From NCBI RefSeq assembly GCF_018987265.1, contig NZ_CP076855.1:342181-406180 (forward strand): a DNA stretch of 64,000 nucleotides, in the 5' to 3' direction. The notes below the pieces were generated by a model. The model ran no database searches. It was not told the origin of the DNA and saw only the letters and a program-made list of their open reading frames with translations. The position numbers and the translations under genes are program-made. The DNA comes from Rhizobium sp. WYJ-E13. GTDB lineage: Bacteria > Pseudomonadota > Alphaproteobacteria > Rhizobiales > Rhizobiaceae. How positions within the stretch are numbered: the first letter of the stretch is position 1; each line of letters begins with the position of its first letter. Below are positions 25,406 to 33,508 of the stretch, piece by piece.

Positions 25406-25837
25406 TCAGGTCCTTTCTTGAGATCGTGACTGCTTGAAAGCCGGCATGTTCCGCCCGCTTATGCGCGTTGGCACCACGTGAACTGCTGCGCCCACGCCAA
25501 GTTCGTCGCCGGCATCTCGCAGAATGAAGGTGAGCATGGTTGGGCCTTCCTCAAGTTCGACCACGCCGACGGTATAGGGAACAATCGGAAGCCATCCCGG
25601 ATGACCGGGCTTGTGAACCTCCGAGAAGGCTTTCAGCGTGGCGCGACCCGAGGCGTCTTTCCAGACGAGTTTGTCGCTCCAGCATTGCGGACATATCGGG
25701 CGTGGATAGAAGACATGGGTGTCGCATTCCTCGCAATACTGGATGGAAAGCCGTCCTTCTTCGGCAGCCTTCCAGAAGGGTGCGGTAAGCGCGGTAATCG
25801 TCGGCGCGGGTGTCTTTAAAAGATCAAGGTCCATCAA
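25406..25837 (-). CDS. DUF35 (Zn-ribbon/OB-fold) acyl-CoA-associated protein
   Basis: A 143-residue protein with an N-terminal rubredoxin-like zinc ribbon (CEECDTHVFYPRPICPQC, two Cys pairs) and a C-terminal OB fold (GRATLKAFSEVHKPGHPGW, VGVVELEEGPTMLTFI). DUF35 proteins bind acyl-CoA and act as obligate partners of thiolase-like or aldolase enzymes. It overlaps the end of the thiolase-like gene by four bases (ATGG/TGA region), which supports a complex with it. Confidence 0.92.
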   Translation of the reverse strand: MMDLDLLKTPAPTITALTAPFWKAAEEGRLSIQYCEECDTHVFYPRPICPQCWSDKLVWKDASGRATLKAFSEVHKPGHPGWLPIVPYTVGVVELEEGPTMLTFILRDAGDELGVGAAVHVVPTRISGRNMPAFKQSRSQERT

Positions 25838-26991
25838 TCTGCCCCCAGCACGAGTGCGGTCGCCTCGCTGACGGTGGCGCCGTTGCCGGTGACAAGCGCA
25901 AGCTGAGGATTTCTGATCTGTCGGCCGGTCGCCGAACCGCGAAGCTGACGCACGGCTTCCACGATATGTGTCATACCGCCGGCGAGATCGGGCTGACCGA
26001 AACCAAGTTGACCGCCGTGTGTGTTAAGCGGCGTGTCGCCGCTGAATGAGAGATCGCGGCCGTTTAGCCATTCGCTAAAGCCGCCCGGCCGGCAAAGGCC
26101 GGCGTCCTCGATCGTCAGCGCCACCATGACGGTATAGCAGTCGTAGAGAGACAGAAGGTTCATGTCCTCGGCACGCGTTCCCGACTGAGCCAGTGCGCGC
26201 GCGATGGCCTGCTTCAGTGGGCCGGTGGTCAGGTCCGGAGCCTGGGATGCGGCCCTATGGGTGATCTTTTCGCCGGCACCCAGCAGATGGACCAGGCGCT
26301 GCTGTCGCTCGCGGGCGCGGCGCACCGAGGTCACGATAACGGCCTCGGCACCAGCGACCGGCATCACGATTTCGAAAAGGTGGAGCGGTGAGGCGATCAG
26401 CGGTGAGGTAAGGATTTCCTCGACGCTGGCCGGCTTGCCGTAGAAGATCGCATCCTCGTTGAATTGCGCATTGTGCCGTGCCCAATGCGCTATCGCCGCG
26501 TAGTGCTCCGGCTTGGTGCCATAGCGGGCCATATGGGCCTGCATGAACAGCGCGTAGGAGATGTTGGCGCCAGACGCGCCGAACGGCACGTCGAATTCGC
26601 GGATCGGGTTTCGATTGGGAGAACGCGGAGGATCGTCGTCTCGCGCGTTGCCGAGAATGCAAAGGACGGTCTCGCACATGCCCGCTTCGATGGCTGCGGC
26701 CGCTCGCCAGACCATGCCGGCACCCGAAGCGCCGCCAAGATCGACGACGTTGCCCATCGAGGGGCGCAGCCCCAGATATTCGGCAATGGTCGCCGGCACA
26801 TGCTGCGGCGTTTCGCCGACTTGCGGGCCGACCATAAGGCCGTCGATTTCGTAAGGCTCGATCCCTGCGTCCGCAACGGCTGCTGCGGACACCTTCGCCA
26901 GCATCTCCAGCGTCGTGACGCCCTCGGTCCGGCGCGTAGGCTTCAATTCGCCGATACCGATGATTGCGCCTTTTGATCCCTGCTGCCTCAT
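25834..26991 (-). CDS. Thiolase-like protein of the DUF35-partnered (SCP-x/Ltp) subfamily, catalytic residues absent
   Basis: About 385 residues from an ATG that overlaps the stop of the upstream synthetase as ATGA. The fold markers are present (IIGIGELKP, LYDCYTVMVALTIEDAGLCRPGGFSEW, NTHGG, HIVEAVRQLRG). The thiolase nucleophile is not: the VCASG position reads GGASG (Gly87), and the GHP His region reads GFGQPD. Relatives paired with DUF35 include retro-aldolases such as Ltp2. With DUF35 and MaoC next to it, a lyase or aldolase role is more likely than Claisen thiolysis; this is inference. Confidence 0.85.
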   Translation of the reverse strand: MRQQGSKGAIIGIGELKPTRRTEGVTTLEMLAKVSAAAVADAGIEPYEIDGLMVGPQVGETPQHVPATIAEYLGLRPSMGNVVDLGGASGAGMVWRAAAAIEAGMCETVLCILGNARDDDPPRSPNRNPIREFDVPFGASGANISYALFMQAHMARYGTKPEHYAAIAHWARHNAQFNEDAIFYGKPASVEEILTSPLIASPLHLFEIVMPVAGAEAVIVTSVRRARERQQRLVHLLGAGEKITHRAASQAPDLTTGPLKQAIARALAQSGTRAEDMNLLSLYDCYTVMVALTIEDAGLCRPGGFSEWLNGRDLSFSGDTPLNTHGGQLGFGQPDLAGGMTHIVEAVRQLRGSATGRQIRNPQLALVTGNGATVSEATALVLGAD

Positions 26992-28940
26992 GCGGCTTTG
27001 CTCCTGTCGAGCGCCCGATATTCTTCGAGGCATTCGGGATTGGCCAAGGACCCCAAATTCTTGACTATGCCGCCTTCAAGTACGGTACGGGCGGCACCCT
27101 CAACGCGCTTGCCGTTCAGCGTGTAGGGAATGGCACTGACCAGGTGAATGCGATGGGGGACATGGCGCGGCGAGGCCATCTCTCTAATGCATTGGCGAAT
27201 CCGCTTGGCGAACGAGTCCGTCAGCGACTGCGCCTCCTTCAGCTTGACGCAGAGGACGATCTCTTCGTCCCCGGGGACCGGCGCTCCGAAGACAAGGCAG
27301 TCCTCGATCTCGGGGAAGAGCTCACAGGCCGCGTAAATCTCCGCGGTGCCGATGCGCACACCCCCAGGCTTCAGCGTGGTATCCGAACGGCCATAGATGA
27401 CGGCTGAACCATAGGGTGTCATTTCGGCGATATCGCCGTGTGTCCAGATCTCGCGGCGATGAGCAAAATAGGTATCGTGATAGCGTTGCGTGCCGCCTTC
27501 ACCCCAGAAGGTAAGCGGCATGGAAGGAAAGGGTTCGGTGCAGACGAGATCGCCTTGACGGCCGAAGACCGGCGCATTGCGATCGTCCATGACCGCGACG
27601 GCTAGCCCGAGGCCCTTGACGGTAAGATGGCCGCGGCGGACCGGATGCAGCGGCGAGCCGAGCATGAAGCAGCCGATGATTTCCGTACCGCCAGAGATCG
27701 ATGCAAAAACCATGTCCCGCTTGATGTGGTCGTAGACCCAGTCGAACTGCTGCGGTGAGACGGGCGCGCCCGCCGAGAGGACTGAGCGCAAGGCGGAGAG
27801 ATCGTGATGCACCGCGGGGTAATAGCGCTCGTCGGCAAGTGTCGCCAGATATTTTGGGCTCGTGCCGAAATGCGTGACGCCTGCAGCCTCGCATGCTTTC
27901 CACAGTGGCGTGACGTCAAGGCCTTCGGGCGTCTTCAGGATTGGGGCACCATCATAAAGCAGAATGGCGGCATCGCAGGCGAGCGCTGAGATAAGCCAAT
28001 GATACATCATCCAGGCCGTGTTGGTGTACCAGCTGACGACGTCGCCCGGCCTGACATCACCGTGCAGGCGGTGTTCCTTGACGTGCTGGAGGATGACGCC
28101 GCCAGTCGAATGCACGATGGCTTTTGGCGCCCCCGTCGTGCCGGATGTATAAAGAACATAAAGCGGATGCGAGAAGGCGACACGCTCGAAGGTCAGCGGC
28201 GCCGTGCCGCCGAAGCTTTCATAGGAGTGGACCGCGAAACTCGCGGCGCCGCTTTCCGGCACCGGTCCCGATGTCACGATCAGATGCTCGACGCTCGGCA
28301 TGCCGGTGGCAATATCCGAAACACGGGTAGCGATATCATGATCCCTGCCGCCATAGCGATAGGAGGTGGCTGCGAACAGGACTTTCGGGCGGATCTGTCC
28401 CAGCCGGTCGAGAATGGCAGTTGTGCCGAAATCGGGTGAGCAGGAAGACCATGTCGCGCCGATCGACGCGGTGGCGAGCAGGGCGACGAGCGCCTGCGTC
28501 CTGTTCGGCAGGACGCCCGCCACGCAGTCGTTGCTGGTGACACCCGCGCGCCGAAGACCGTCGGCTACACGGGCGACCATTGCCCGCAGCTCGCCGCGCG
28601 TCACCCGCGCGGCATGGCCCGTCTCGTCGGCCTCGTGGATGGCGACAGCATCGTCGGCGCCACGAAGAAGGTTTTCGGCAAGATTGATGCGGGCGTCGGG
28701 AAAGAAGGACGAGCCAGTCATGGGCCGATCGGCATTCTCGACGAAATCGACGTTGCCAGGCGATCCTATGATGCCCGCATCATCCCAAACCGCACGCCAG
28801 AAATTGCCCTTGTCGGCGACAGACCAGCGATGCAGCGTGTCGTAGTCGCGCGGATCGAAGCCGTTGGCGAGGGCGAAACCGGCAAGATTGCTGCTTTCAA
28901 AACAGCTGTCCTCAGGCTTCCAGATGATATCGGAACGCAT
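26988..28940 (-). CDS. aacS: Acetoacetyl-CoA synthetase
   Basis: About 650 residues, the usual length of acetoacetate-CoA ligase. The start MRSDIIWKPEDS at 28940 is preceded by GGGAGA; the frame continues upstream but only through the regulatory region and the opposite tetR gene. Landmarks are YDTLHRWSVADKGNFWRAVWDDAGI, the AMP-binding P-loop LYTSGTTGAPKAIVHSTGG, YNTAWMMYHW-type core, WTHGDIAEMTPYGSAVIYGRSDTTLKPGGVRIGTAEIY and the C-terminal lysine region LNGKRVE. It activates acetoacetate or another 3-oxo acid. It is the first gene of the leftward operon, behind a TetR operator. Confidence 0.92.
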   Translation of the reverse strand: MRSDIIWKPEDSCFESSNLAGFALANGFDPRDYDTLHRWSVADKGNFWRAVWDDAGIIGSPGNVDFVENADRPMTGSSFFPDARINLAENLLRGADDAVAIHEADETGHAARVTRGELRAMVARVADGLRRAGVTSNDCVAGVLPNRTQALVALLATASIGATWSSCSPDFGTTAILDRLGQIRPKVLFAATSYRYGGRDHDIATRVSDIATGMPSVEHLIVTSGPVPESGAASFAVHSYESFGGTAPLTFERVAFSHPLYVLYTSGTTGAPKAIVHSTGGVILQHVKEHRLHGDVRPGDVVSWYTNTAWMMYHWLISALACDAAILLYDGAPILKTPEGLDVTPLWKACEAAGVTHFGTSPKYLATLADERYYPAVHHDLSALRSVLSAGAPVSPQQFDWVYDHIKRDMVFASISGGTEIIGCFMLGSPLHPVRRGHLTVKGLGLAVAVMDDRNAPVFGRQGDLVCTEPFPSMPLTFWGEGGTQRYHDTYFAHRREIWTHGDIAEMTPYGSAVIYGRSDTTLKPGGVRIGTAEIYAACELFPEIEDCLVFGAPVPGDEEIVLCVKLKEAQSLTDSFAKRIRQCIREMASPRHVPHRIHLVSAIPYTLNGKRVEGAARTVLEGGIVKNLGSLANPECLEEYRALDRSKAA

Positions 28941-28981
28941 CTTCTCTCCCATGGCCGGCGCAGACATTCGGTATTGCAAAA

Positions 28982-28999
28982 GTACCGACCGATCGGTAC
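28982..28999. promoter_or_regulatory. TetR-type operator between aacS and tetR
   Basis: GTACCGACC-GATCGGTAC is an 18-bp dyad with eight of nine pairs matching. It lies 42 bp before the synthetase start and about 104 bp before the tetR start in the divergent gap, the normal place for a TetR/FadR-like repressor to control both. Confidence 0.65.
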
Positions 29000-29102
29000 A
29001 ATTTCGCAACTCGATGCGAGTGTCAATCGATTTTCGTATGCGGGCCAGCCGGAAATGGATTATCAAGGCGGCGTTCGCTTGTGGCGAAGTCAGAGGGAAG
29101 AG

Positions 29103-29705
29103 ATGGACGAATTGCAGAGCATGCTGAAGCCGGGCGACCTTTCCGACAGCAAGCGAATGATCATGGAAGTCGCGGCAAAACTCTTCGCCGACAAGGGCTA
29201 TGGTGGCGTCGGCATCAGCGAGGTTGGTGACGCGGCAGGCTTCGGCAAGGGTGCCCTTTACTACCATATCAAGTCTAAGGAAGACCTGCTCTTCGACATC
29301 ATGACCGTCTACATGGTGGAATTGATCAACGCCGCCCGGACCATCGAAATCAGTGGGGCGAACGTTACAGAGCGTATCCGCGCGCTTAGCGAAAGCTTCA
29401 TGGATATCATGTTCGCGAGCCGCCCCGAGATGACCGTCTGCTTCCGCGAAGTGCATGCGCTGACAGAGGCGCGGCGCAGGGGTGTGATGGCGCTGCACGC
29501 TGAATATCAGGACATCTGGATGCGGGTTTTCGCCGATGGCGCGCGCCTGGGCATCTTTCGTTCGCTGTCCAAGGTCGAGGTTAAGGCGATTCTCGGCATG
29601 TATTTCTACAGCTTCCTGTGGATCCGCGGCGATGGTGCCATGAGTGTGCAAGCCATTTCTGAAAATTTCGCGGGCATCGCCTTGCGAGCGGCTGCGAGGG
29701 ACTAG
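29103..29705 (+). CDS. TetR family transcriptional regulator
   Basis: About 200 residues. The start MDELQSMLKPGD is set by the upstream GAGGGAAG; the open frame extends further only through non-coding DNA. The helix-turn-helix is MEVAAKLFADKGYGGVGISEVGDAAGFGKGALYYHIKSKEDLLFDIM, with an all-helical ligand domain behind it. It is divergent from the acetoacetyl-CoA synthetase operon and directly upstream of a thiolase gene, so acyl-CoA or 3-oxo acid is a likely effector. Confidence 0.92.
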   Translation: MDELQSMLKPGDLSDSKRMIMEVAAKLFADKGYGGVGISEVGDAAGFGKGALYYHIKSKEDLLFDIMTVYMVELINAARTIEISGANVTERIRALSESFMDIMFASRPEMTVCFREVHALTEARRRGVMALHAEYQDIWMRVFADGARLGIFRSLSKVEVKAILGMYFYSFLWIRGDGAMSVQAISENFAGIALRAAARD

Positions 29706-29710
29706 CGCAG

Positions 29711-30892
29711 ATGCGAGATGACGTCTTCATCGTCGCGGCGAGGCGGACGGCCATCGCACGGCTGAACGGCAGCCTTGCTACCAAGACGGCAGCAGATCTA
29801 GGCGCGGTCGTGATCCAGGCGCTTCTCGAAGAGGCGGATATCGCCGGCGACGCCGTCGATGAGGTCATCATGGGGCAGGTGCTGACGGGCGGAGCGGGGC
29901 AGAACCCGGCACGGCAGGCAGCCCTGGCCGCTGGAATACCGGTCAGCGTTCCGGCGATGACCGTCAACAAAGTCTGCGGCGCCGGCCAGAAATCCATCCA
30001 CCTTGCGGCGCAGGCGATCCGCTGCGGCGATGCGGATATCGTCATCGCCGGCGGCCAGGACAGCATGAGCCGTGCGCCTCATCTGCTGTACGGCCTGCGC
30101 AGCGGCATCAGGGCTGGCGATCAGACGATGAAGGATTCGATGGTGGTCGACGGCCTGTGGGACGCCTTTCATGATGTCCACATGGGCGAAACCGCCGAGC
30201 ATCTGGCGCGGCGCTACCAGGTCGGCCGCGCAGAGCAGGATGCCTTTGCCCTCGCTTCCCAACAAAAGGCGGCCGTAGCTGCCAGTTCGGGACGCTTTTC
30301 CAGCGAGATCGTGCCCGTCACGCTGACGGGTCGGCGCGGAGATACGGTCTTCGGCGCCGACGAGCATCTGAACCCGGCGACGACGCTAGAGAAACTCGGT
30401 GGTCTAAGGCCTGTTTTCGATGCCGAAGGTACGGTGACGGCCGGCAATTCATCGGGACTGAACGACGGCGCGGCTGCCGTTCTTGTTGTTTCGGGCCGAA
30501 GGGTCGCGGAGCTCAACCTGACGCCGGTCGCACGCATCGCCGCCTATGCATCTGCCGGAGTCAAGCCGATGGATATGGGCCTCGGTCCGGTCGCGGCGTC
30601 ACGCGCGGCACTGAAGAAGGCCGGCTGGCGTCATGACGATCTCGATCTGATGGAGATCAACGAAGCATTCGCGGCCCAGGCGATTGCGGTCAACCGCGAG
30701 ATGGGATGGGACGGCGGACGCATCAACGTCAATGGCGGCGCCATTGCGCTTGGGCATCCGCTTGCCGGCTCCGGTTGCCGAATCGTCACCACGCTCGTCC
30801 ATGAAATGTTGAAGCGCCAGGCGGGCAAGGGGCTTGCCTCGCTTTGCATCGGCGGTGGGCTCGGCGTCGCGATCTGCCTGGAGGGCGTATGA
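29711..30892 (+). CDS. Acetyl-CoA C-acetyltransferase (thiolase)
   Basis: A 393-residue type II thiolase with full catalytic set: nucleophile Cys89 in NKVCGAGQKS, the His of GGAIALGHPLAGSGCRI and the last Cys of SLCIGGGLGVAI. It cleaves acetoacetyl-CoA to acetyl-CoA or the reverse. It begins five bases after the tetR stop, so they are co-transcribed, and it complements the acetoacetyl-CoA synthetase on the other side: acetoacetate to acetoacetyl-CoA to two acetyl-CoA. Confidence 0.95.
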   Translation: MRDDVFIVAARRTAIARLNGSLATKTAADLGAVVIQALLEEADIAGDAVDEVIMGQVLTGGAGQNPARQAALAAGIPVSVPAMTVNKVCGAGQKSIHLAAQAIRCGDADIVIAGGQDSMSRAPHLLYGLRSGIRAGDQTMKDSMVVDGLWDAFHDVHMGETAEHLARRYQVGRAEQDAFALASQQKAAVAASSGRFSSEIVPVTLTGRRGDTVFGADEHLNPATTLEKLGGLRPVFDAEGTVTAGNSSGLNDGAAAVLVVSGRRVAELNLTPVARIAAYASAGVKPMDMGLGPVAASRAALKKAGWRHDDLDLMEINEAFAAQAIAVNREMGWDGGRINVNGGAIALGHPLAGSGCRIVTTLVHEMLKRQAGKGLASLCIGGGLGVAICLEGV

Positions 30893-30901
30893 CGAGGCGA
30901 G

Positions 30902-30915
30902 GGGGCAGCTGCCCC
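30902..30915 (+). terminator. Palindromic hairpin after the thiolase gene
   Basis: GGGGCAGCTGCCCC is a perfect 14-bp palindrome nine bases after the stop codon. The strong G/C arms would form a hairpin, but there is no following T run. Confidence 0.35.
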
Positions 30916-30977
30916 GCTTGACCTTTGCTCAAAAGAGAATGAGTTTGGGACAATTCTAGATATAAGCAGATTGCCCC

Positions 30978-31796
30978 ATGAACACGAAAATCCGCCCGGT
31001 CGGCCGTCCGCGCTACGACCATTCAGACGATAGTGCCAACGACGCCTTCAGGGCCATGGCCCGCGAGAATCTCGACCGGGGTGAAAGCGCTCCGCTCTGG
31101 GTTCAACTGAAGAACCGCATCCAGGACGCAATCGTCGCGCAGCAACTCAGCCCGAATTCGCGCATGCCCTCCGAGCAGGCGCTATGCGAGATCTTCGACG
31201 TCTCCAAGCCAGTCGTCCGTGCGGCGCTCAGTGCGCTGGCTGCAGAAGGTCACGTCATCAAACTGCCCCGCAAGGGCATGTTCGTTGCCAATAGCCGGCA
31301 GGATGTCGACTTCATGACGTCGAACCTCGGCGTCTTCGGTGATTTGACGGCAAAGGGGCACGTCGTCACGACGAAGACCTTCGAATTCTATCGCGCCAGC
31401 GCCGACGAGGATGAGCGACGCGTCTTCGGGTTACCGGGCGAAGGTGATGTAGTGCGTATCACGCGCGTGTACTATTGCGACGGCGAACCGATAACGCTGA
31501 CGCATATTTCTTTGCCGGGCCACAAGGTGCCTGGGATGGAGAAGCTCGACATCCATAATCGCTCCGTCTTCCAGACGATCAAGGAACAGTATGGACTGAC
31601 CGTTCAGCGCGCGGAACGCTGGTTCACGGCTGCGATGCCCGACAAGCATGCGGTTGAGCGCATGGGAATTGCCGCCGATTCGCCGCTGATCGCGATTGAA
31701 TCGATCGCTTACGACCACGATGGGGCGGCGCTGGAATATTATAAGGCTTTCTACAATTCAGCTGTCGCGCGAATCCACGTCCGCATTGATCCTTAG
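30978..31796 (+). CDS. GntR family regulator with UTRA ligand domain (HutC/FarR type)
   Basis: A 272-residue regulator. After about 35 poorly conserved residues, the winged helix runs APLWVQLKNRIQDAIVAQQLSPNSRMPSEQALCEIFDVSKPVVRAALSALAAEGHVIKLPRKGMFV. The C-terminal UTRA domain (GDVVRITRVYYCDGEPITLTHISLP ... ALEYYKAFYNSAVARIHVRI) binds small sugars or phosphorylated compounds. It stands before the polyol operon that starts at 31992, with a perfect palindrome in front of that operon's promoter. It has no clear Shine-Dalgarno; a TATAAG at 30961 lies so near the ATG that the transcript may have a very short leader. Confidence 0.9.
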   Translation: MNTKIRPVGRPRYDHSDDSANDAFRAMARENLDRGESAPLWVQLKNRIQDAIVAQQLSPNSRMPSEQALCEIFDVSKPVVRAALSALAAEGHVIKLPRKGMFVANSRQDVDFMTSNLGVFGDLTAKGHVVTTKTFEFYRASADEDERRVFGLPGEGDVVRITRVYYCDGEPITLTHISLPGHKVPGMEKLDIHNRSVFQTIKEQYGLTVQRAERWFTAAMPDKHAVERMGIAADSPLIAIESIAYDHDGAALEYYKAFYNSAVARIHVRIDP

Positions 31797-31827
31797 CCTT
31801 GGACCATTCGGTACAAAAAATCGATTT

Positions 31828-31841
31828 CTGGTTATAACCAG
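31828..31841. promoter_or_regulatory. GntR-type operator palindrome
   Basis: CTGGTTATAACCAG is a perfect 14-bp palindrome of the general GntR form (GGT...ACC). It ends one base before the -35 box of the operon promoter, where a repressor would block RNA polymerase. The GntR/UTRA gene just upstream is the natural candidate. Confidence 0.6.
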
Positions 31842-31842
31842 A

Positions 31843-31871
31843 TTGACAAGCACCGAACTGCCCCGTAGTCT
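31843..31871 (+). promoter_or_regulatory. Promoter of the polyol/sugar operon
   Basis: A perfect TTGACA (31843-31848), 17-bp spacer and a weak TAGTCT (31866-31871). The operon's first gene starts 120 bp later. The leader contains a GGAGCC/GGCTCC hairpin (31930-31945). Confidence 0.5.
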
Positions 31872-31991
31872 CCTTTCATAAGGCGTGGGAGCGCCGGAGG
31901 AATTCACAGGACGAGAGCTTGAAGAGCGCGGAGCCATGCGGCTCCACGCACGGTCTCTCTTGCGCTGTGGTCAGGCATTCGGGAGGCAGGA

Positions 31992-32765
31992 ATGGATTAT
32001 CGCAACCAGTTCAACCTTGAGGGGCAGGTCGCCGTCGTGACCGGCGGCGCCAGCGGGATTGGCCTGGAGACGGCGAGAGCCCTTGCCAGTGCCGGGGCCG
32101 ATCTGGCGCTGATCGATCTCGGCGAGGATGCCTTGGCAAAGGCCGCCGGCGAGATCGCCGCATCCGGCCGGAAGGTTTCGACGCATATAGTCAACGTCAC
32201 CGATCCCGCTCCGGTCAACGCCGCAGCCGATGCGGTTATGGCCAGTCACGGCAAGGTCAGCATTCTCGTCAATAGCGCCGGTATTGCGCGGCTGCATTCG
32301 GCGCTCGAGGTGTCCGACGAGGAATGGCGCCTGGTCATGGATGTCAACGTCAACGGTACCTTCTGGGTCTCGCGTGCCTTCGGCCGCTTCATGGCGGAGG
32401 CTGGTACCGGAAGCATCGTCAATCTCGGCTCCATGTCGGGCCTCATCATCAACCGCCCGCAATTTGCGGCCTCCTACATGGCCAGCAAGGGCGCGGTCCA
32501 TATGCTGACCAAGGCGCTCGCGGTGGAATGGGTGGACAAGGGCGTGCGCGTCAACGCCGTCGCTCCCGGCTATGTCGGCACGGAGATGACGCTCAAGATG
32601 CGCGAGCAGCCCGAGCTCTTCAATGTGTGGATGGACATGACGCCGATGAAGCGTTGCGGCGAACCCTCCGAAATCGCCTCCGCCATCCTCTTTCTCGCTT
32701 CCCCCGCGAGCAGCTACGTCACCGGCTCCATACTATCGGTCGACGGCGGCTACACAGCTCTTTGA
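31992..32765 (+). CDS. Short-chain dehydrogenase/reductase, polyol type
   Basis: A 257-residue classical SDR with VTGGASGIGLETARAL for cofactor binding, NSAGIAR, catalytic Ser in LGSMSG and YMASKGAV carrying Tyr and Lys. The C-terminal SSYVTGSILSVDGGYTAL is canonical. The Asp at the end of the second strand (ALIDLGED) favours NAD. It is the first gene of the operon with a class II aldolase, RbsABC-like importer and PfkB kinase, so it probably oxidises a sugar alcohol. Confidence 0.93.
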   Translation: MDYRNQFNLEGQVAVVTGGASGIGLETARALASAGADLALIDLGEDALAKAAGEIAASGRKVSTHIVNVTDPAPVNAAADAVMASHGKVSILVNSAGIARLHSALEVSDEEWRLVMDVNVNGTFWVSRAFGRFMAEAGTGSIVNLGSMSGLIINRPQFAASYMASKGAVHMLTKALAVEWVDKGVRVNAVAPGYVGTEMTLKMREQPELFNVWMDMTPMKRCGEPSEIASAILFLASPASSYVTGSILSVDGGYTAL

Positions 32766-32783
32766 TATTGATTGGAAACCAAA

Positions 32784-33431
32784 ATGTTTAGCTCTACCGA
32801 ACTTGAGAAGCGACAGGCGATCATCAGCGCCTGCCTGGAGATGAACCGCCTCGGCATCAATCAGGGCACATCCGGCAACATCAGCGTACGCCACGACGAC
32901 TTCATCCTGATCACGCCGACGAGCACCCCCTACGAGCGGCTGACGCCGGAAAGCATCGTGCGGCTGGAACTCGATGGCTCAACCAAAGGGCCGCTACAGG
33001 CCTCCAGCGAATGGCGTTTCCATCGCGACATCATGATCGCGCGCCCCGATGTGAACGCGATCGTGCATGCCCATCCGATCTATTCGACGATCATTGCCAT
33101 CATGGGCCTCGACATTCCGTCGATCCATTACATGGTCGCGGTTGCCGGCGGAGAAGACATCCGCTGCGCGCCCTACGCCACATTCGGGACGGACGAACTG
33201 TCCCGCAACGCGGTCGTGGCACTGGAGGGCCGCAAGGCGTGCCTTCTAGCTCATCACGGGATCATTGCTGTCGGCGACACCCTCTCGAAGGCCCTCTGGC
33301 TTTCGGTCGAGGTTGAGACGCTCGCCCACCAGTTCCACGGCACCCTCCAGCTCGGCAAGCCACCGCTTCTGCCGAAGGAGGAGATCGACCGCGTGATCAC
33401 CAAGATGGGAACTTACGGCCTCAAGGAGTAA
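32784..33431 (+). CDS. Class II aldolase/adducin family protein (fuculose-phosphate aldolase-like)
   Basis: About 215 residues, the length of L-fuculose- or L-ribulose-phosphate aldolase/epimerase. SGNISVRHDDFILITPT is the phosphate-binding loop, and zinc ligands are visible in VHAHPIYSTIIA and LLAHHGIIAVG; SSEWRFHRDIMIARPDVNAIVHAH supplies the catalytic acid region. The ATG at 32784 is preferred to a TTG at 32772. It probably cleaves the phosphorylated sugar made by the PfkB kinase of the same operon. Confidence 0.9.
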   Translation: MFSSTELEKRQAIISACLEMNRLGINQGTSGNISVRHDDFILITPTSTPYERLTPESIVRLELDGSTKGPLQASSEWRFHRDIMIARPDVNAIVHAHPIYSTIIAIMGLDIPSIHYMVAVAGGEDIRCAPYATFGTDELSRNAVVALEGRKACLLAHHGIIAVGDTLSKALWLSVEVETLAHQFHGTLQLGKPPLLPKEEIDRVITKMGTYGLKE

Positions 33432-33508
33432 CGGCTCGACGGGGGCCGGGAGGCCGTCTGCGTGCCGATGCAAGACAGATATCAACGGACAGACCTCGGG
33501 AGGAAAAA

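Noticed and set aside
28941..29651. N-terminal extension of acetoacetyl-CoA synthetase to 887 residues
   Set aside because: It would run antisense through tetR and the operator; the family is about 650 residues and the ATG at 28940 has a good ribosome-binding site.
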